A stretch of 64,000 bases of DNA, taken from NCBI RefSeq assembly GCF_021655075.1, contig NZ_PPXX01000102.1, positions 62,001 to 126,000 on the forward strand. The letters are read 5' to 3'. The position numbers and the translations under genes are program-made. The notes beneath the pieces are model-generated. The model saw only the letters and a program-made list of their open reading frames with translations, ran no database searches and had not been told where the DNA came from. Positions 8,228 through 17,739 of this stretch are shown here, in pieces (position 1 is the stretch's first letter; the number at the start of each line of letters is the position of its first letter). The DNA comes from Clostridium sp. Cult2 (GTDB lineage: Bacteria > Bacillota > Clostridia > Tissierellales > Tepidimicrobiaceae).

Positions 8228-8727
8228 TCTATCATTCCTTCAATAGGATTGATTACTATCTTTTTGTTAGCCACGTCTATATCAACAAAGAACTCCTTTA
8301 CTGCTGGAATCAAATATTCTTTATTTTTTTCTAAATTCTTTATTACATACACATCATTGCTTGCAAATTGTATAACATCTGTTACCCTACCAATTTTAGC
8401 TCCTTTAACATCAAATACCTGGCAATCGATAATCTCATAGATAAAGAAATGATTTTCAGGTAAATCAACTCTGTCTTCTTCATCTATATAAATATAATTT
8501 TCTTTAAAAGTTAAAACTTCGTTTATACTACAAAATTCTTTAAACTTCAATATTACCAATTCTTTATGATACTTGACTTTTTCTATTTCTACTTTACGCT
8601 TATTTTCTCCTAAATATACGGTTTTTAAACTATTAAACCTATTTATATAATCTGTTAAAGGATATATCTTTAACTCACCTTTGATTCCATGAGTGTTTGT
8701 TATCCATCCAACCTTAATATATTCCAT
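8224..8727 (-). CDS. rimM: 16S rRNA processing protein RimM
   Basis: A 30S maturation factor that acts on the 3' domain of 16S rRNA and binds S19. 167 residues from the ATG at 8727, with GGTGA 4-8 nt upstream. It has the RimM N-terminal barrel ('GWITNTHGIKGELKI', about 6-20) and a PRC-barrel C-terminal half ('DVIQFASNDVYVI', 'EYLIPAVKEFFVDID'). Part of the khpA-rimM-trmD run. Confidence 0.96.
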   Translation of the reverse strand: MEYIKVGWITNTHGIKGELKIYPLTDYINRFNSLKTVYLGENKRKVEIEKVKYHKELVILKFKEFCSINEVLTFKENYIYIDEEDRVDLPENHFFIYEIIDCQVFDVKGAKIGRVTDVIQFASNDVYVIKNLEKNKEYLIPAVKEFFVDIDVANKKIVINPIEGMIE

Positions 8728-8754
8728 ATTTTCACCAACCAAATTATAGTAGAA

Positions 8755-8810
8755 AGGGTACCCATAAAAGGCACCCTAAAAGTATTTTCCTTTTATCATA
8801 GGAAAAATAC
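8755..8810 (-). terminator. Two adjacent hairpins between khpA and rimM, possible attenuator
   Basis: On the minus strand a GTATTTTTCCT/AGGAAAATAC hairpin is followed by AGGGTGCC/GGTACCCT (8 bp with one G-U) and TTTCT. The U tract is short, so partial termination or RNA processing is more likely than a full stop. Confidence 0.4.
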
Positions 8811-8814
8811 AATA

Positions 8815-9045
8815 TTATTGAATAATTTCCACTACTACTCTTTTGTTTTCTTTTATAGCAGCTGCCTTAACTACCGTTCTAATAGCTTTTGCAATTCTAC
8901 CTTGTTTTCCTATTACTTTTCCCATATCCTCTTCGGATACTTTCAACTCAATTATCACTGATTGAGTTCCTTCAATCTCATTAACTTCTACTTCATCAGG
9001 ATTATCTACAAGTGCTTTCGCTATTATTTCTACTAACTCTCCCAT
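8815..9045 (-). CDS. khpA: KH-domain RNA-binding protein KhpA (YlqC)
   Basis: A 76-residue single KH-domain protein. The RNA-binding loop is 'GKVIGKQGRIAKAIR' (about 42-56) with its GxxG signature. In other Firmicutes KhpA works with KhpB in RNA binding and affects cell elongation and division. It stands between rpsP and rimM, its usual place. Confidence 0.94.
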   Translation of the reverse strand: MGELVEIIAKALVDNPDEVEVNEIEGTQSVIIELKVSEEDMGKVIGKQGRIAKAIRTVVKAAAIKENKRVVVEIIQ

Positions 9046-9063
9046 TTTAGCACCTCCTAGAAA

Positions 9064-9336
9064 TTATTCTTCAGAATTGGTTTCCTCTTTCTTTTCATAT
9101 ATGCCATTTTCCCTAAACAATCTGTCAACAGTATCAGTAGGTTTAGCTCCATTTTTAAGCCACTTAGTAGCCTTTTCATCATCTATCTTAACTGTTTTAG
9201 GTTCAGTTAATGGATTATAATAGCCAATCTCCTCGATAAATCTACCATTCCTTGGAGAACGAGAATCGGCAACAATAATTCTATAGAAAGGGTTTTTCTT
9301 AGCCCCCATCCTTCTAAGTCTAATCTTAACTGCCAT
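9064..9336 (-). CDS. rpsP: 30S ribosomal protein S16
   Basis: 90 residues. The N-terminus '[20 protein letters not shown]' and '[16 protein letters not shown]' are diagnostic. It helps fold the 5' and central domains of 16S rRNA. The ribosome binding site is AAGAGGAGGTGAAAAG. Cotranscribed with ffh upstream and khpA downstream. Confidence 0.98.
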   Translation of the reverse strand: MAVKIRLRRMGAKKNPFYRIIVADSRSPRNGRFIEEIGYYNPLTEPKTVKIDDEKATKWLKNGAKPTDTVDRLFRENGIYEKKEETNSEE

Positions 9337-9367
9337 CTTTTCACCTCCTCTTAATTCTTATATCTAT

Positions 9368-10708
9368 CTAGAAAAAGGGGAATCCTAATTTCCCTTTTTT
9401 CTTCATGGATTTTTCCATATCAGTAAATCTTCTCATCATCTTTTTAGTATCCTTAAACTGTTTCAATAATTTGTTTACATCCTGTACAGTTGTACCACTA
9501 CCATTTGCTATCCTTTTTCTCCTTCTGCTATCGATTATTGAAGGGTCATTCCTCTCTTCAGAGGTCATAGACTGGATTATAGCTTGAATTTTTATTATAT
9601 CTTTCTCATTCACATCTAAATTCTTGAGGGCCTTTGAATTTACTCCTGGTATCATTCCTAACAGCTCATCTATAGGTCCTAAATTTTTCATTTGGTCTAT
9701 TTGATCTAAAAAATCATCTAAAGTAAACTGCTGAGATCTTATTTTCTTTTCCAACTCTAAAGCTTTCTTCTCATCGATGGAAGATTGAGCCCTTTCAATT
9801 AAACTCAATACATCTCCCATGCCCAAAATTCTAGAAGACATTCTATCAGGATGAAATGGTTCTAACTGATCTAATTTTTCACCCATACCAACAAATTTAA
9901 TTGGTTTTTCTGTAACAGATCTAATTGATAGAGCTGCTCCACCTCTTGCATCTCCATCCAATTTAGTAAGTACAACTCCAGATATCTCAAGCCTTTCATT
10001 AAATGTTTCAGCTACATTCACTGCATCCTGACCAGTCATTGCATCTACTACTAATAAAACTTCCTGTGGTGTAACTGCATTGTGAATATTTTCTAATTCT
10101 TCCATTAAATCATCATCTATATGAAGTCTACCAGCAGTATCTATAATAATAATATCATTATTATTCCTTTTACCATGTTCAACTGCTGCTTTTGCTATAT
10201 CTACAGGATTGTTTTTATCACCCATTGTAAATACAGGAACTCCAACTCTTTCCCCTACAACCTCTAGTTGTTTAATAGCTGCAGGTCGATATACGTCACA
10301 GGCTACTAATAAGGGTCTTTTATTTTGTTTTTTAAGGTTGTTGGCTAACTTTCCTGCAGTAGTGGTTTTTCCAGCTCCTTGTAAACCACACATTAAAATA
10401 ACCGTTGGAGGAGTAGAGGCAAAAGCCAATTTAGATTCTTTCTCCCCCATTAATTTAGTTAATTCCTCATTAACAATTTTAATCACTTGTTGCCCAGGAG
10501 TTAGACTTTCCATAACCTCTGAACCAATTGCCCTTTCCTTCACACCCTTAATAAAATCCTTAACAACCTTAAAATTCACATCCGCTTCTAAAAGGGCAAG
10601 TCTTACTTCTCTCATAGCTATATCAACGTCTTTTTCTGAAAGTTTCCCTTTGCCTTTTAACTTTCCTAAAGCCTTTTGTAATTTTTCGGATAAAGATTCA
10701 AACACCAT
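9368..10708 (-). CDS. ffh: Signal recognition particle protein Ffh
   Basis: The SRP54 GTPase that binds signal sequences with the 4.5S/6S-like SRP RNA and delivers ribosomes to FtsY. 446 residues: N domain (1-85), G domain with P-loop 'GLQGAGKTT' (about 108-116), 'DTAGR' and 'TKLDGDARGG', and a Met-rich C-terminal M domain (about 300-446) with the RNA-binding 'GSGTTVQDVNKLLKQF'. Its ATG shares one base with the ylxM stop (TAATG), so it is coupled to ylxM. FtsY, its receptor, is the gene just before ylxM. Confidence 0.98.
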   Translation of the reverse strand: MVFESLSEKLQKALGKLKGKGKLSEKDVDIAMREVRLALLEADVNFKVVKDFIKGVKERAIGSEVMESLTPGQQVIKIVNEELTKLMGEKESKLAFASTPPTVILMCGLQGAGKTTTAGKLANNLKKQNKRPLLVACDVYRPAAIKQLEVVGERVGVPVFTMGDKNNPVDIAKAAVEHGKRNNNDIIIIDTAGRLHIDDDLMEELENIHNAVTPQEVLLVVDAMTGQDAVNVAETFNERLEISGVVLTKLDGDARGGAALSIRSVTEKPIKFVGMGEKLDQLEPFHPDRMSSRILGMGDVLSLIERAQSSIDEKKALELEKKIRSQQFTLDDFLDQIDQMKNLGPIDELLGMIPGVNSKALKNLDVNEKDIIKIQAIIQSMTSEERNDPSIIDSRRRKRIANGSGTTVQDVNKLLKQFKDTKKMMRRFTDMEKSMKKKGKLGFPFF

Positions 10709-11091
10709 TAATTAACGACCTCCTGGCTATTATCGATTATTTTTATCATTATCTCTTTTAGGTCTTTAACTTTTTTTTGTATCCTTTGGTTGTTTATGCT
10801 TTTAGATTCTATTTCTATATCATCGATAATCCTATACAATTCATCTATCTCTTCTCTACTATAATTAAACTTCTTTACTAATCCAAGTATTTTTTCGTAT
10901 CCATATAAATTTTCTTCTGCTCTTTTTAATGTATCATATACACTTTGACGGCTAATTCCTAACTCTTCACCTATTTCAGCTAAAGACAAATCATGAACAT
11001 AATATAGTTCGATAGCTGTATACTGCCTTTCACTTAGTAATTTGCCATAAAAATCGAACAAAATACCTACTTCCACCAGTTTTTCAACCAT
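10708..11091 (-). CDS. ylxM: YlxM/p13 family helix-turn-helix protein, putative SRP component
   Basis: 127 residues. A sigma-70 region 4-like helix-turn-helix is clear: 'LSLAEIGEELGISRQSVYDTLKRAE' region, about 35-60. Members of this family are nearly always next to ffh; in Streptococcus YlxM binds SRP RNA and modulates Ffh GTPase, so this may not be a transcription factor. The C-terminal 45 residues are a charged helix. The start ATG (11091) is preceded by GGTGAT. Its promoter is overlapped by a long palindrome. Confidence 0.93.
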   Translation of the reverse strand: MVEKLVEVGILFDFYGKLLSERQYTAIELYYVHDLSLAEIGEELGISRQSVYDTLKRAEENLYGYEKILGLVKKFNYSREEIDELYRIIDDIEIESKSINNQRIQKKVKDLKEIMIKIIDNSQEVVN

Positions 11092-11101
11092 AATATCACC
11101 A

Positions 11102-11148
11102 ACTAAAATAGTACTGTCAAGTAATTTACTTGACAGTACTATTTTAGT
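11102..11148. repeat. Perfect 47-bp palindrome overlapping the ylxM-ffh promoter
   Basis: The arms 11102-11124 and 11126-11148 are exact reverse complements of 23 bp with one central base. The right arm includes the -10 box, and the other end reaches to 6 bases before the ylxM ribosome binding site. There is no T tract on either side, so it does not read as a terminator. It may be an operator, or an RNA hairpin in read-through transcripts from ftsY. Confidence 0.9.
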
Positions 11149-11169
11149 ATAACCCTATTATTTTGTCAA
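11141..11169 (-). promoter_or_regulatory. Sigma-A promoter of the ylxM-ffh-rpsP operon
   Basis: On the minus strand a consensus TTGACA (11164-11169), a 17-bp spacer and TAAAAT (11141-11146). Transcription should start near 11134, in the middle of the palindrome. Confidence 0.85.
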
Positions 11170-11196
11170 TACAAAAGTAATATTAATTTTTTATTA

Positions 11197-12261
11197 TCAA
11201 TTAAAAATGGCTTCAACGAAATCATCCGTATTAAATTCTTGTAAATCATCAATTTTTTCTCCAATTCCTACAAGTTTTACTGGTAAGCCTAATTCAGATT
11301 GAAGAGCAATTACAACTCCCCCCTTGGCAGTTCCATCTAATTTTGTAAGAACTACCCCTGTAATATCACAAACTTCTTTAAATACTTTGGCTTGAGAAAT
11401 TGCATTTTGTCCAGTAGTAGCATCTAATACCAATAATACTTCCTTTTGAGCCTCTGGATATTCTCCTTCCACAACCCTAAAAATCTTATTTAACTCATTC
11501 ATTAAATTCTTTTTATTATGAAGCCTTCCAGCAGTATCACATATTAAAACATCGGATTTTCTTGCCTTAGCTGCTTGTATTCCATCATAAATTACTGCTG
11601 CTGGATCTGCTCCTTCACTATGGCTAATAAAGTCTGCCCCAGCCCTATTACTCCATTCTTCCAGCTGTTCTATAGCTGCAGCCCTAAAGGTATCTCCTGC
11701 TGCAATTATTACCTTTTTCCCTTCATTTTTTAGATTATAGGATAGCTTTCCAATGGTAGTAGTCTTACCTGCCCCATTAACTCCAACTACCAATATAACA
11801 GAAGGTAATGGTTCAATATTCAAACTGTTATCCTTCCCAGATTCCTTCATGATTCCCTTTATTTCTTCTTTTAAGAATAGTTTTACTTTCTCAGGTTCAG
11901 AAACCTTCTCTTCCTTAACACGGTCTCTCAATCTATCTATTATCTTCATAGTAGTATTAATTCCAACATCTGCTGTTACCAATATTTCTTCTAAATCTTC
12001 AAATAGCTCTTCATCTACCTTACCATAGGATTTAAGAATAGCATCTATCCTATCCGTCATGCCTTTTCTTGTCTTATCTAAACCAGCTTTTAATCTATCA
12101 AAAAAACTTAAATTAGATTCCTTTGGTGTTTCCATTTTTTCAATTTCATCTATTTCAGATTCTTTATGGTCATTTTTTACTTCTTCATTAACAATATTCT
12201 TGTCTGCTTCATTTTCTTTATTTTTATCTTCTTTATGCCATTTAAATAGATTTTTAAACAT
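11197..12261 (-). CDS. ftsY: Signal recognition particle receptor FtsY
   Basis: The membrane-associated GTPase that docks SRP-ribosome complexes at SecYEG. 354 residues: an acidic, Lys/Glu-rich leader (1-60) as expected for the A region, a helical N domain, then the G domain with 'GVNGAGKTTT' (about 159-168), 'AAGDTFRAAA', 'DTAGRLHN' and 'TKLDGTAKGG'. It ends 'FNTDDFVEAIF', standard for the family. AAGGAGGA precedes the ATG; it begins 11 bp after smc. Confidence 0.98.
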   Translation of the reverse strand: MFKNLFKWHKEDKNKENEADKNIVNEEVKNDHKESEIDEIEKMETPKESNLSFFDRLKAGLDKTRKGMTDRIDAILKSYGKVDEELFEDLEEILVTADVGINTTMKIIDRLRDRVKEEKVSEPEKVKLFLKEEIKGIMKESGKDNSLNIEPLPSVILVVGVNGAGKTTTIGKLSYNLKNEGKKVIIAAGDTFRAAAIEQLEEWSNRAGADFISHSEGADPAAVIYDGIQAAKARKSDVLICDTAGRLHNKKNLMNELNKIFRVVEGEYPEAQKEVLLVLDATTGQNAISQAKVFKEVCDITGVVLTKLDGTAKGGVVIALQSELGLPVKLVGIGEKIDDLQEFNTDDFVEAIFN

Positions 12262-12272
12262 TTGTATCCTCC

Positions 12273-15200
12273 TTAACTTGCTATTTCCTCAAGATTGTCT
12301 GTTAATTTGACAGATATAATTTTACTTATACCTTCTTCCTCCATAGTTACTCCATATAAAACATCTGCCATTTCCATAGTGCTTCTTCTATGAGTTATCA
12401 TGATGAATTGAGTATTATCAGAAAAATTCTTCAGATAATTAGTATATCTATTTATATTAGCTTCATCTAGGGCTGCATCAATTTCATCTAATATGCAAAA
12501 GGGTGTGGGTTTTATTTTTAGTATTGCAAATAACAATGCAACGGCAGTTAAAGATTTTTCTCCTCCTGATAGAAGAGTTAGATTTTGTAATCTTTTCCCT
12601 GGAGGTTGGGCTTCTATTTCTATTCCACAAGTTAAAATATTTTCTTCATCTTCTAACACTAAGCTGGCTTTCCCGCCATCAAATAATGTGGAAAATACTT
12701 CATTAAACTTTTCATTAATATTGTTGAAATTGTACAAGAATTGCTTCTTCATCTTTGATTCCATATCAGCAATTACCTCATGAAGATTTTCTTTAGCTAA
12801 TAATAAATCTTCATGTTGTTTCGTTATAAACTCAAGTCTATTCTTAACCAATTTATAATCTTCAATAGAACTTAAGTTAACTGTCCCTATCTTTTTAATT
12901 TCATTTTTTAATTTTTTCACTTCTTCATTAGCTAGTTTTATATCATCTATTTCAACCCATAGCTTCATTGCATCCATGTACTCTAATTCATAGTCTTCCA
13001 TTAGTTTAACATGTATATTATCTAATTGTACACTGAATCTAGTCTCTTTTAAATCCCACTTATTTATTATCTTTGACAGTTCATTCATTTCTTCATTTAT
13101 TTTATTTAATCTGTTTTGTTCATAATAAAAATCCTTCATTAGAATGTCTTTTTCCTCTTTCATATCTGAATAATCCTTATCCTGGCTTTCTTTCAGTATA
13201 GTATATTTTGATATTTCTTCTTCCATAAGAAATATTCCATTTACTATATTATCTATTTCCTCATTGTTTTTTAGAAGTTCTTCCTTCTTTGCTTTTATTG
13301 AATGGATTGTATTTTCTAATTCAGTTCCAAGGGATTCAATTTTTTCTTCATTATTTATCAGTTTATTTTCAATTAAATTCATCTGTATTTTAGCATCCGT
13401 AACCTCTTTCATGGCTTCTTCTCTTATGATCTTCACTTCTTCGAATTTTAACATCAATTCTTTAATGTTTTCTTGGGCTATATTATTTTCTTGGTCAATT
13501 AAATTTAGTTCTTCTAATAGTACCTCTTCATCTTTTTCCATACTATCTAATTCTAAGTTCAATCTACTTATTTCATCTTTATATTTATCCAATGATTCTT
13601 TGCTTCTTCCTAATTCAATATTGATTCTATTCTTTTCGTTTTCAATCTTAATAATCTCTATATTACTATTTTGTAATTTTTCTTCTTGTTCCTTTAGCTT
13701 ATTTAAATTGTCTTCTATTGTCAGTTTTAAATGGTTCTTTTCCTCTTCAAAATTATTCTGAGCTTTAGATATATTATTTATATCCTTTTTAATTTTTTCT
13801 ATCCTATACTTTCTATTAAGAAGGTTGCCGCTCACCTTAGGTAAACTTCCGCCAGTCATAGAGCCACCAGCATTTATTATATCACCTTTTAATGTAACTA
13901 CTCTATATGAATAATTAAATTTCTTAGCTACTTTAATAGCCTCATTTAAATCACCAACAACTATGGTTCGACCCAATAGATATTCAAAAATATTTTTGTA
14001 CTCTTTATCAAAGGTTACCAATTCAGAGCCTAATCCTAAAATATTATATTTTTCCCTATCATTAGAGCTAATATATATAGGATTTCCTTTTATTGTTGAA
14101 ATAGGTAAAAAAGTCACCCTACCTAATTTATTCTCCCTTAGATAATCTATAATAAATTTTGCATCTCTTTCATCTTTGGTTACGATGTTTTGTAAGCTTC
14201 CACCTAATCCTACATCTATAGCTTTCTCATATTTTTCATCTACTGTAATTAAATCTGCTACAACTCCTATCAATTTATTTTTCAATGATTCTACTTTTTT
14301 ACAGGCTAACATTAAATTCTTTACACTTTTATAATACCCTTCATAATCTGCTTCCATATTTTTAAGGAGATTGTAATTTGAAATTTTCCCCTGTAATTCT
14401 GCTTTGTTTTGATTGATTTCTTTATACAGAATATCTAATCTATTCTTATGGTCTTTTTCCTCTAATCTTAAGCTAGCTAATTTTTTGTTTTCAAGAATTA
14501 TTTCTTCCTTTTTTTCTAATTCCTCTTTTTCAATCTTTTTCAATAACTCCTTGTCTTCTTTTTCCTTTTCCCATAAAAAATCCATTTCTCTTTCTACTTG
14601 GTTTATCCTCTTGTTAATATTTTCTTTAAAGCTAGAAAAACCATTTATTTTGCTTTTTTTCTCCCTAATTAAATTATAAACCTCTATTGCATTATCCTTT
14701 TTCCCTTCAATTTCTTTTTCTTTTATCTTTATTTTTTCATTTAGTTTTTCTAGATTAATATTTTTACTATTAAAATCTTCCTTAAATAGATGGAGTTCTT
14801 CTTCCAAACTAGATTTTACATTTAATAGATTAAGTTTTTCCTTTTCTAAATCCTTTAACCTTAAATTTAATTCCTCTATCTCTTTTGTCAATCTTTCAAT
14901 ATCCTTTAAATAAAATTTTTTCTTTTCTTCCAATAAAATTAAACCACTTTTACTTTTATTTAATAGATTAATGGTTTCTGTCCTCTCTTTTCCTATTACA
15001 TCCATAGATGAATCTAAATCTTCAATTTTTCCTTTCATTAGATTAAAATTATTTTCAATTCCATTTTTCTTATCTATCATTTCATTCATCTGTTCTTGAA
15101 GGGTTTCTTTTTCTTCTTTACTGTTATCAATTTCCTTTTCCAATTCGTCAATTTTTCTAATGAGCAAATTAATATCAATTTCTTTTAGTCTATTTGATAG

Positions 15201-15851
15201 TTGAAGAAAAATAGTTGCTTTTTCTGATTGTTCCTTTAAATTTTCAGACTGATTTGTAAGTTCATGGATTAAATCCTTTATTCTGATTAAATTAGCATCC
15301 GTCTTTTCCAATTTTTTTTCTGCTTCTATCTTTTTAGTTTTATATTTTACAATGCCTGCAGCTTCTTCAAATATATTCCTTCTATCCTCTGGTCTAGTAC
15401 TGAGTATTTCATCTACTCTACCTTGTCCAATTATTGAATAACCATCTTTCCCTACTCCAGTATCCATAAATAATTCCTTAATATCCTTTAGTCGACAGGA
15501 ATTCTTATTCAAATAATATTCACTTTCACCAGAACGGAACATCCTCCTTGTAATAGCCACTTCTTGATAATCCACTGGTATAACACCATCGTTATTGTCA
15601 AAGGTGATAGTGACCTCTGTATATCCTAAAGGTCTCCTCTTATCGGTTCCAGAAAAAATAATATCTTCCATTCTGCTTCCTCTTAAGGTTTTAATGCTCT
15701 GCTCTCCTAGTACCCATCTAATAGCATCAGCTATATTACTTTTTCCACTACCATTTGGCCCAACAATAGCTGTAATACCCTCTTTAAATTCAATTTCAAC
15801 TTTATCTGCAAAGGATTTAAAGCCCTGTATCTCAATTTTTTTTAAGTGCAA
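12273..15851 (-). CDS. smc: Chromosome segregation protein SMC
   Basis: The ATPase subunit of the SMC-ScpAB condensin, 1192 residues. Walker A 'GPNGSGKS' is at 31-38; a long coiled coil runs about 165-500; the hinge (about 505-670) has Gly-rich 'INAGGSMTGGSL'; a second coiled coil follows to about 1020; the C-terminal head has signature 'LSGGEKSL' and Walker B 'CILDEIDAALD'. The start is a TTG at 15851, giving the family N-terminus 'LKKIEIQGFKSFADK', with GGGTGAT upstream. scpA and scpB are not in the window. Confidence 0.98.
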   Translation of the reverse strand: MHLKKIEIQGFKSFADKVEIEFKEGITAIVGPNGSGKSNIADAIRWVLGEQSIKTLRGSRMEDIIFSGTDKRRPLGYTEVTITFDNNDGVIPVDYQEVAITRRMFRSGESEYYLNKNSCRLKDIKELFMDTGVGKDGYSIIGQGRVDEILSTRPEDRRNIFEEAAGIVKYKTKKIEAEKKLEKTDANLIRIKDLIHELTNQSENLKEQSEKATIFLQLSNRLKEIDINLLIRKIDELEKEIDNSKEEKETLQEQMNEMIDKKNGIENNFNLMKGKIEDLDSSMDVIGKERTETINLLNKSKSGLILLEEKKKFYLKDIERLTKEIEELNLRLKDLEKEKLNLLNVKSSLEEELHLFKEDFNSKNINLEKLNEKIKIKEKEIEGKKDNAIEVYNLIREKKSKINGFSSFKENINKRINQVEREMDFLWEKEKEDKELLKKIEKEELEKKEEIILENKKLASLRLEEKDHKNRLDILYKEINQNKAELQGKISNYNLLKNMEADYEGYYKSVKNLMLACKKVESLKNKLIGVVADLITVDEKYEKAIDVGLGGSLQNIVTKDERDAKFIIDYLRENKLGRVTFLPISTIKGNPIYISSNDREKYNILGLGSELVTFDKEYKNIFEYLLGRTIVVGDLNEAIKVAKKFNYSYRVVTLKGDIINAGGSMTGGSLPKVSGNLLNRKYRIEKIKKDINNISKAQNNFEEEKNHLKLTIEDNLNKLKEQEEKLQNSNIEIIKIENEKNRINIELGRSKESLDKYKDEISRLNLELDSMEKDEEVLLEELNLIDQENNIAQENIKELMLKFEEVKIIREEAMKEVTDAKIQMNLIENKLINNEEKIESLGTELENTIHSIKAKKEELLKNNEEIDNIVNGIFLMEEEISKYTILKESQDKDYSDMKEEKDILMKDFYYEQNRLNKINEEMNELSKIINKWDLKETRFSVQLDNIHVKLMEDYELEYMDAMKLWVEIDDIKLANEEVKKLKNEIKKIGTVNLSSIEDYKLVKNRLEFITKQHEDLLLAKENLHEVIADMESKMKKQFLYNFNNINEKFNEVFSTLFDGGKASLVLEDEENILTCGIEIEAQPPGKRLQNLTLLSGGEKSLTAVALLFAILKIKPTPFCILDEIDAALDEANINRYTNYLKNFSDNTQFIMITHRRSTMEMADVLYGVTMEEEGISKIISVKLTDNLEEIAS

Positions 15852-15869
15852 ATCTAATCACCCTTTAGC

Positions 15870-16961
15870 CTATATTATTCCCTTTTCCTTTAAATATTCT
15901 TCTATGGTTTCTCTTCTGTAAATTTTGCTATTGAGTCCATTTGTAGAAACCTTAATAATATCTTTTTGAATATCCCTACCATAAACTTTCATAGATTTCA
16001 ATTTATATCTTTCAACTAAATATTTAGTATTACTAGATTTTTGCCCCACTATATTGGATATGTTTTTATTATTCACTTCTACTACCATGTTTGTATTAAC
16101 AATATCTTCACCTAATTCATCTAAATGTTTTTCCAATATGATTTTATAGATATAAGATTCTACTAATTGTCTGAAGGATGGATGGAAGGGTCCTGCCACC
16201 ACATCTTTTCCAAGTCTGATATTTTCCGTAGGCTGTAAACCTACCCGAATAACATGGATATCATGATATTCAAATAACATAAGTAGATTAGCAGATATAT
16301 CTACTGCTTCTTCTAAAGATAGTGGTTTATAGGTATTATTCTTGTACATCTTTTCTAAGAATGTATCCTTTATAACTAAAGTTGGATAAATTCTTACACA
16401 GTAAGGGTCTATCTTAATAAATTCTTTTCCTGTAAAAATGGCTTTTTCTTTACTATCCCCCACCAAACCTATCATCATTTGTAAACCTAGATTAAACTTA
16501 TATTCTTTAATTAGTTTAGAGGCCATATAAACCTGTTGGCTATTATGACCTCTTCCACTTTTATTCAACACAGTATCATCTAAGGATTGGACACCTAATT
16601 CTATAGTATCTACCTTGTATTCTTCCAATAGATTTAAAATCTCTTCATCTATATAATCAGGCCTTGTAGACAATCTAATACCATGAATTTTACCTGAATT
16701 TTTATATTCTAAAGGAATAGCCAATAACTCTTTTTGAATTTCTTTTTTTATTCCTGTGAAACTTCCACCATAGAAGGCCACTTCTATGGTAATATCTTTT
16801 TGGGGAAAAGTAGATAGATGTTCCTCTATCGTATCTTTTACATATTGAGGAGTCACATCTGTAGATAATCCAGTTATCCTTATTTGATTGCAGAAAACAC
16901 AATCATGGGGACAGCCATAGTGAGGTACAAATATGGGTATAATAAAATGGTCTTTACCCAT
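15870..16961 (-). CDS. Radical SAM protein, Elp3/YhcC-like, of unknown substrate
   Basis: 363 residues. The cluster-binding motif is 'CPHDCVFCNQ' (Cys near 18, 22 and 25) in the Elp3-like CxxxxCxxC-type form, followed by 'VAFYGGSFTGI' and the Elp3-like 'GVQSLDDTVLN'. There is no acetyltransferase domain of true Elp3; the C-terminal 120 residues are unassigned. The start ATG at 16961 follows AGGTGA and overlaps the rnc stop by 8 bp; a GTG three codons earlier lies inside that ribosome binding site. It sits between rnc and smc in many Clostridia. RNA modification is a guess from family resemblance. Confidence 0.85.
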   Translation of the reverse strand: MGKDHFIIPIFVPHYGCPHDCVFCNQIRITGLSTDVTPQYVKDTIEEHLSTFPQKDITIEVAFYGGSFTGIKKEIQKELLAIPLEYKNSGKIHGIRLSTRPDYIDEEILNLLEEYKVDTIELGVQSLDDTVLNKSGRGHNSQQVYMASKLIKEYKFNLGLQMMIGLVGDSKEKAIFTGKEFIKIDPYCVRIYPTLVIKDTFLEKMYKNNTYKPLSLEEAVDISANLLMLFEYHDIHVIRVGLQPTENIRLGKDVVAGPFHPSFRQLVESYIYKIILEKHLDELGEDIVNTNMVVEVNNKNISNIVGQKSSNTKYLVERYKLKSMKVYGRDIQKDIIKVSTNGLNSKIYRRETIEEYLKEKGII

Positions 16962-17676
16962 AAATTTCACCTATTTTTAACAAGGCTTGTTTAGCCGCCA
17001 TTTGCTCAGCTTCTTTTTTATTCCTACCCAAACCACTACCTATGACCTTGTTTTCTACAATCACATTCATATAGAACTTTTTATTATGATCTGGTCCTAC
17101 TTCCTTTTCCACCTTATATTCAATCTTTGATTTAGCCCTTTTTTGCAACACTTCTTGGAGCTCAGTTTTATAATCTATAAATAGATTACCTTTAGATAGG
17201 GCATAAATTACCTCTTGTTCAAACAATTCTAATAAATATTCTTCAGTTTTTTTTAGTCCTCCATCTACATAGATGCCCCCTGTTAAAGCTTCAAAGGCAT
17301 CAGCTAATATGGAATCTCTATTTCTACCTCCCGTTGCTTCTTCTCCTTTACCTAATAACAAGTAATCTCCCAAACTAATTTTCCTTGCTGCAAAAGCTAA
17401 GGAAGACTCACATACCACTGTAGCCCTTCTTTTGGTTAGTTCTCCCTCCGGAAACTCTGTAAAACGTTTATACAAATAGTCACTAACAACCAAGCTAATA
17501 ACCGAATCCCCTAAAAATTCTAATCTTTCATTGCTTTCACTGTTTTTATCCTTATTTTCATTAGCATAGGAACTATGGGTTAATGCGGTGTTTAATAGTT
17601 TAATATCTTTAAATTGATAGCCTATTTCCGATTGAAGTTTGTTTAATATTTTCATTCGATCTGATGATGTTTTCAA
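16954..17676 (-). CDS. rnc: Ribonuclease III
   Basis: Double-strand RNA endonuclease for rRNA and mRNA processing. 240 residues: RNase III domain with the signature 'NERLEFLGDSV' (about 48-58) carrying the Mg-binding Glu/Asp, a second acidic site 'DAFEALTGGIY', and a C-terminal double-strand RNA-binding domain ending 'KKEAEQMAAKQALLKI'. The start is TTG at 17676 with GGAGG 7-8 nt upstream. Followed by the radical SAM gene and smc. Confidence 0.97.
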   Translation of the reverse strand: MKTSSDRMKILNKLQSEIGYQFKDIKLLNTALTHSSYANENKDKNSESNERLEFLGDSVISLVVSDYLYKRFTEFPEGELTKRRATVVCESSLAFAARKISLGDYLLLGKGEEATGGRNRDSILADAFEALTGGIYVDGGLKKTEEYLLELFEQEVIYALSKGNLFIDYKTELQEVLQKRAKSKIEYKVEKEVGPDHNKKFYMNVIVENKVIGSGLGRNKKEAEQMAAKQALLKIGEIYG

Positions 17677-17739
17677 TTTATTACCTCCAAACTAATAAAG
17701 AATTATGAATTAGGCCCTTTACAGCCTTCATTGGCTGAA

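Noticed and set aside
13264-13761. Long Ser/Phe-rich open frame on the plus strand inside smc
   Set aside because: It mirrors the Lys/Glu-rich coiled coil of SMC; such antisense frames arise from codon bias.
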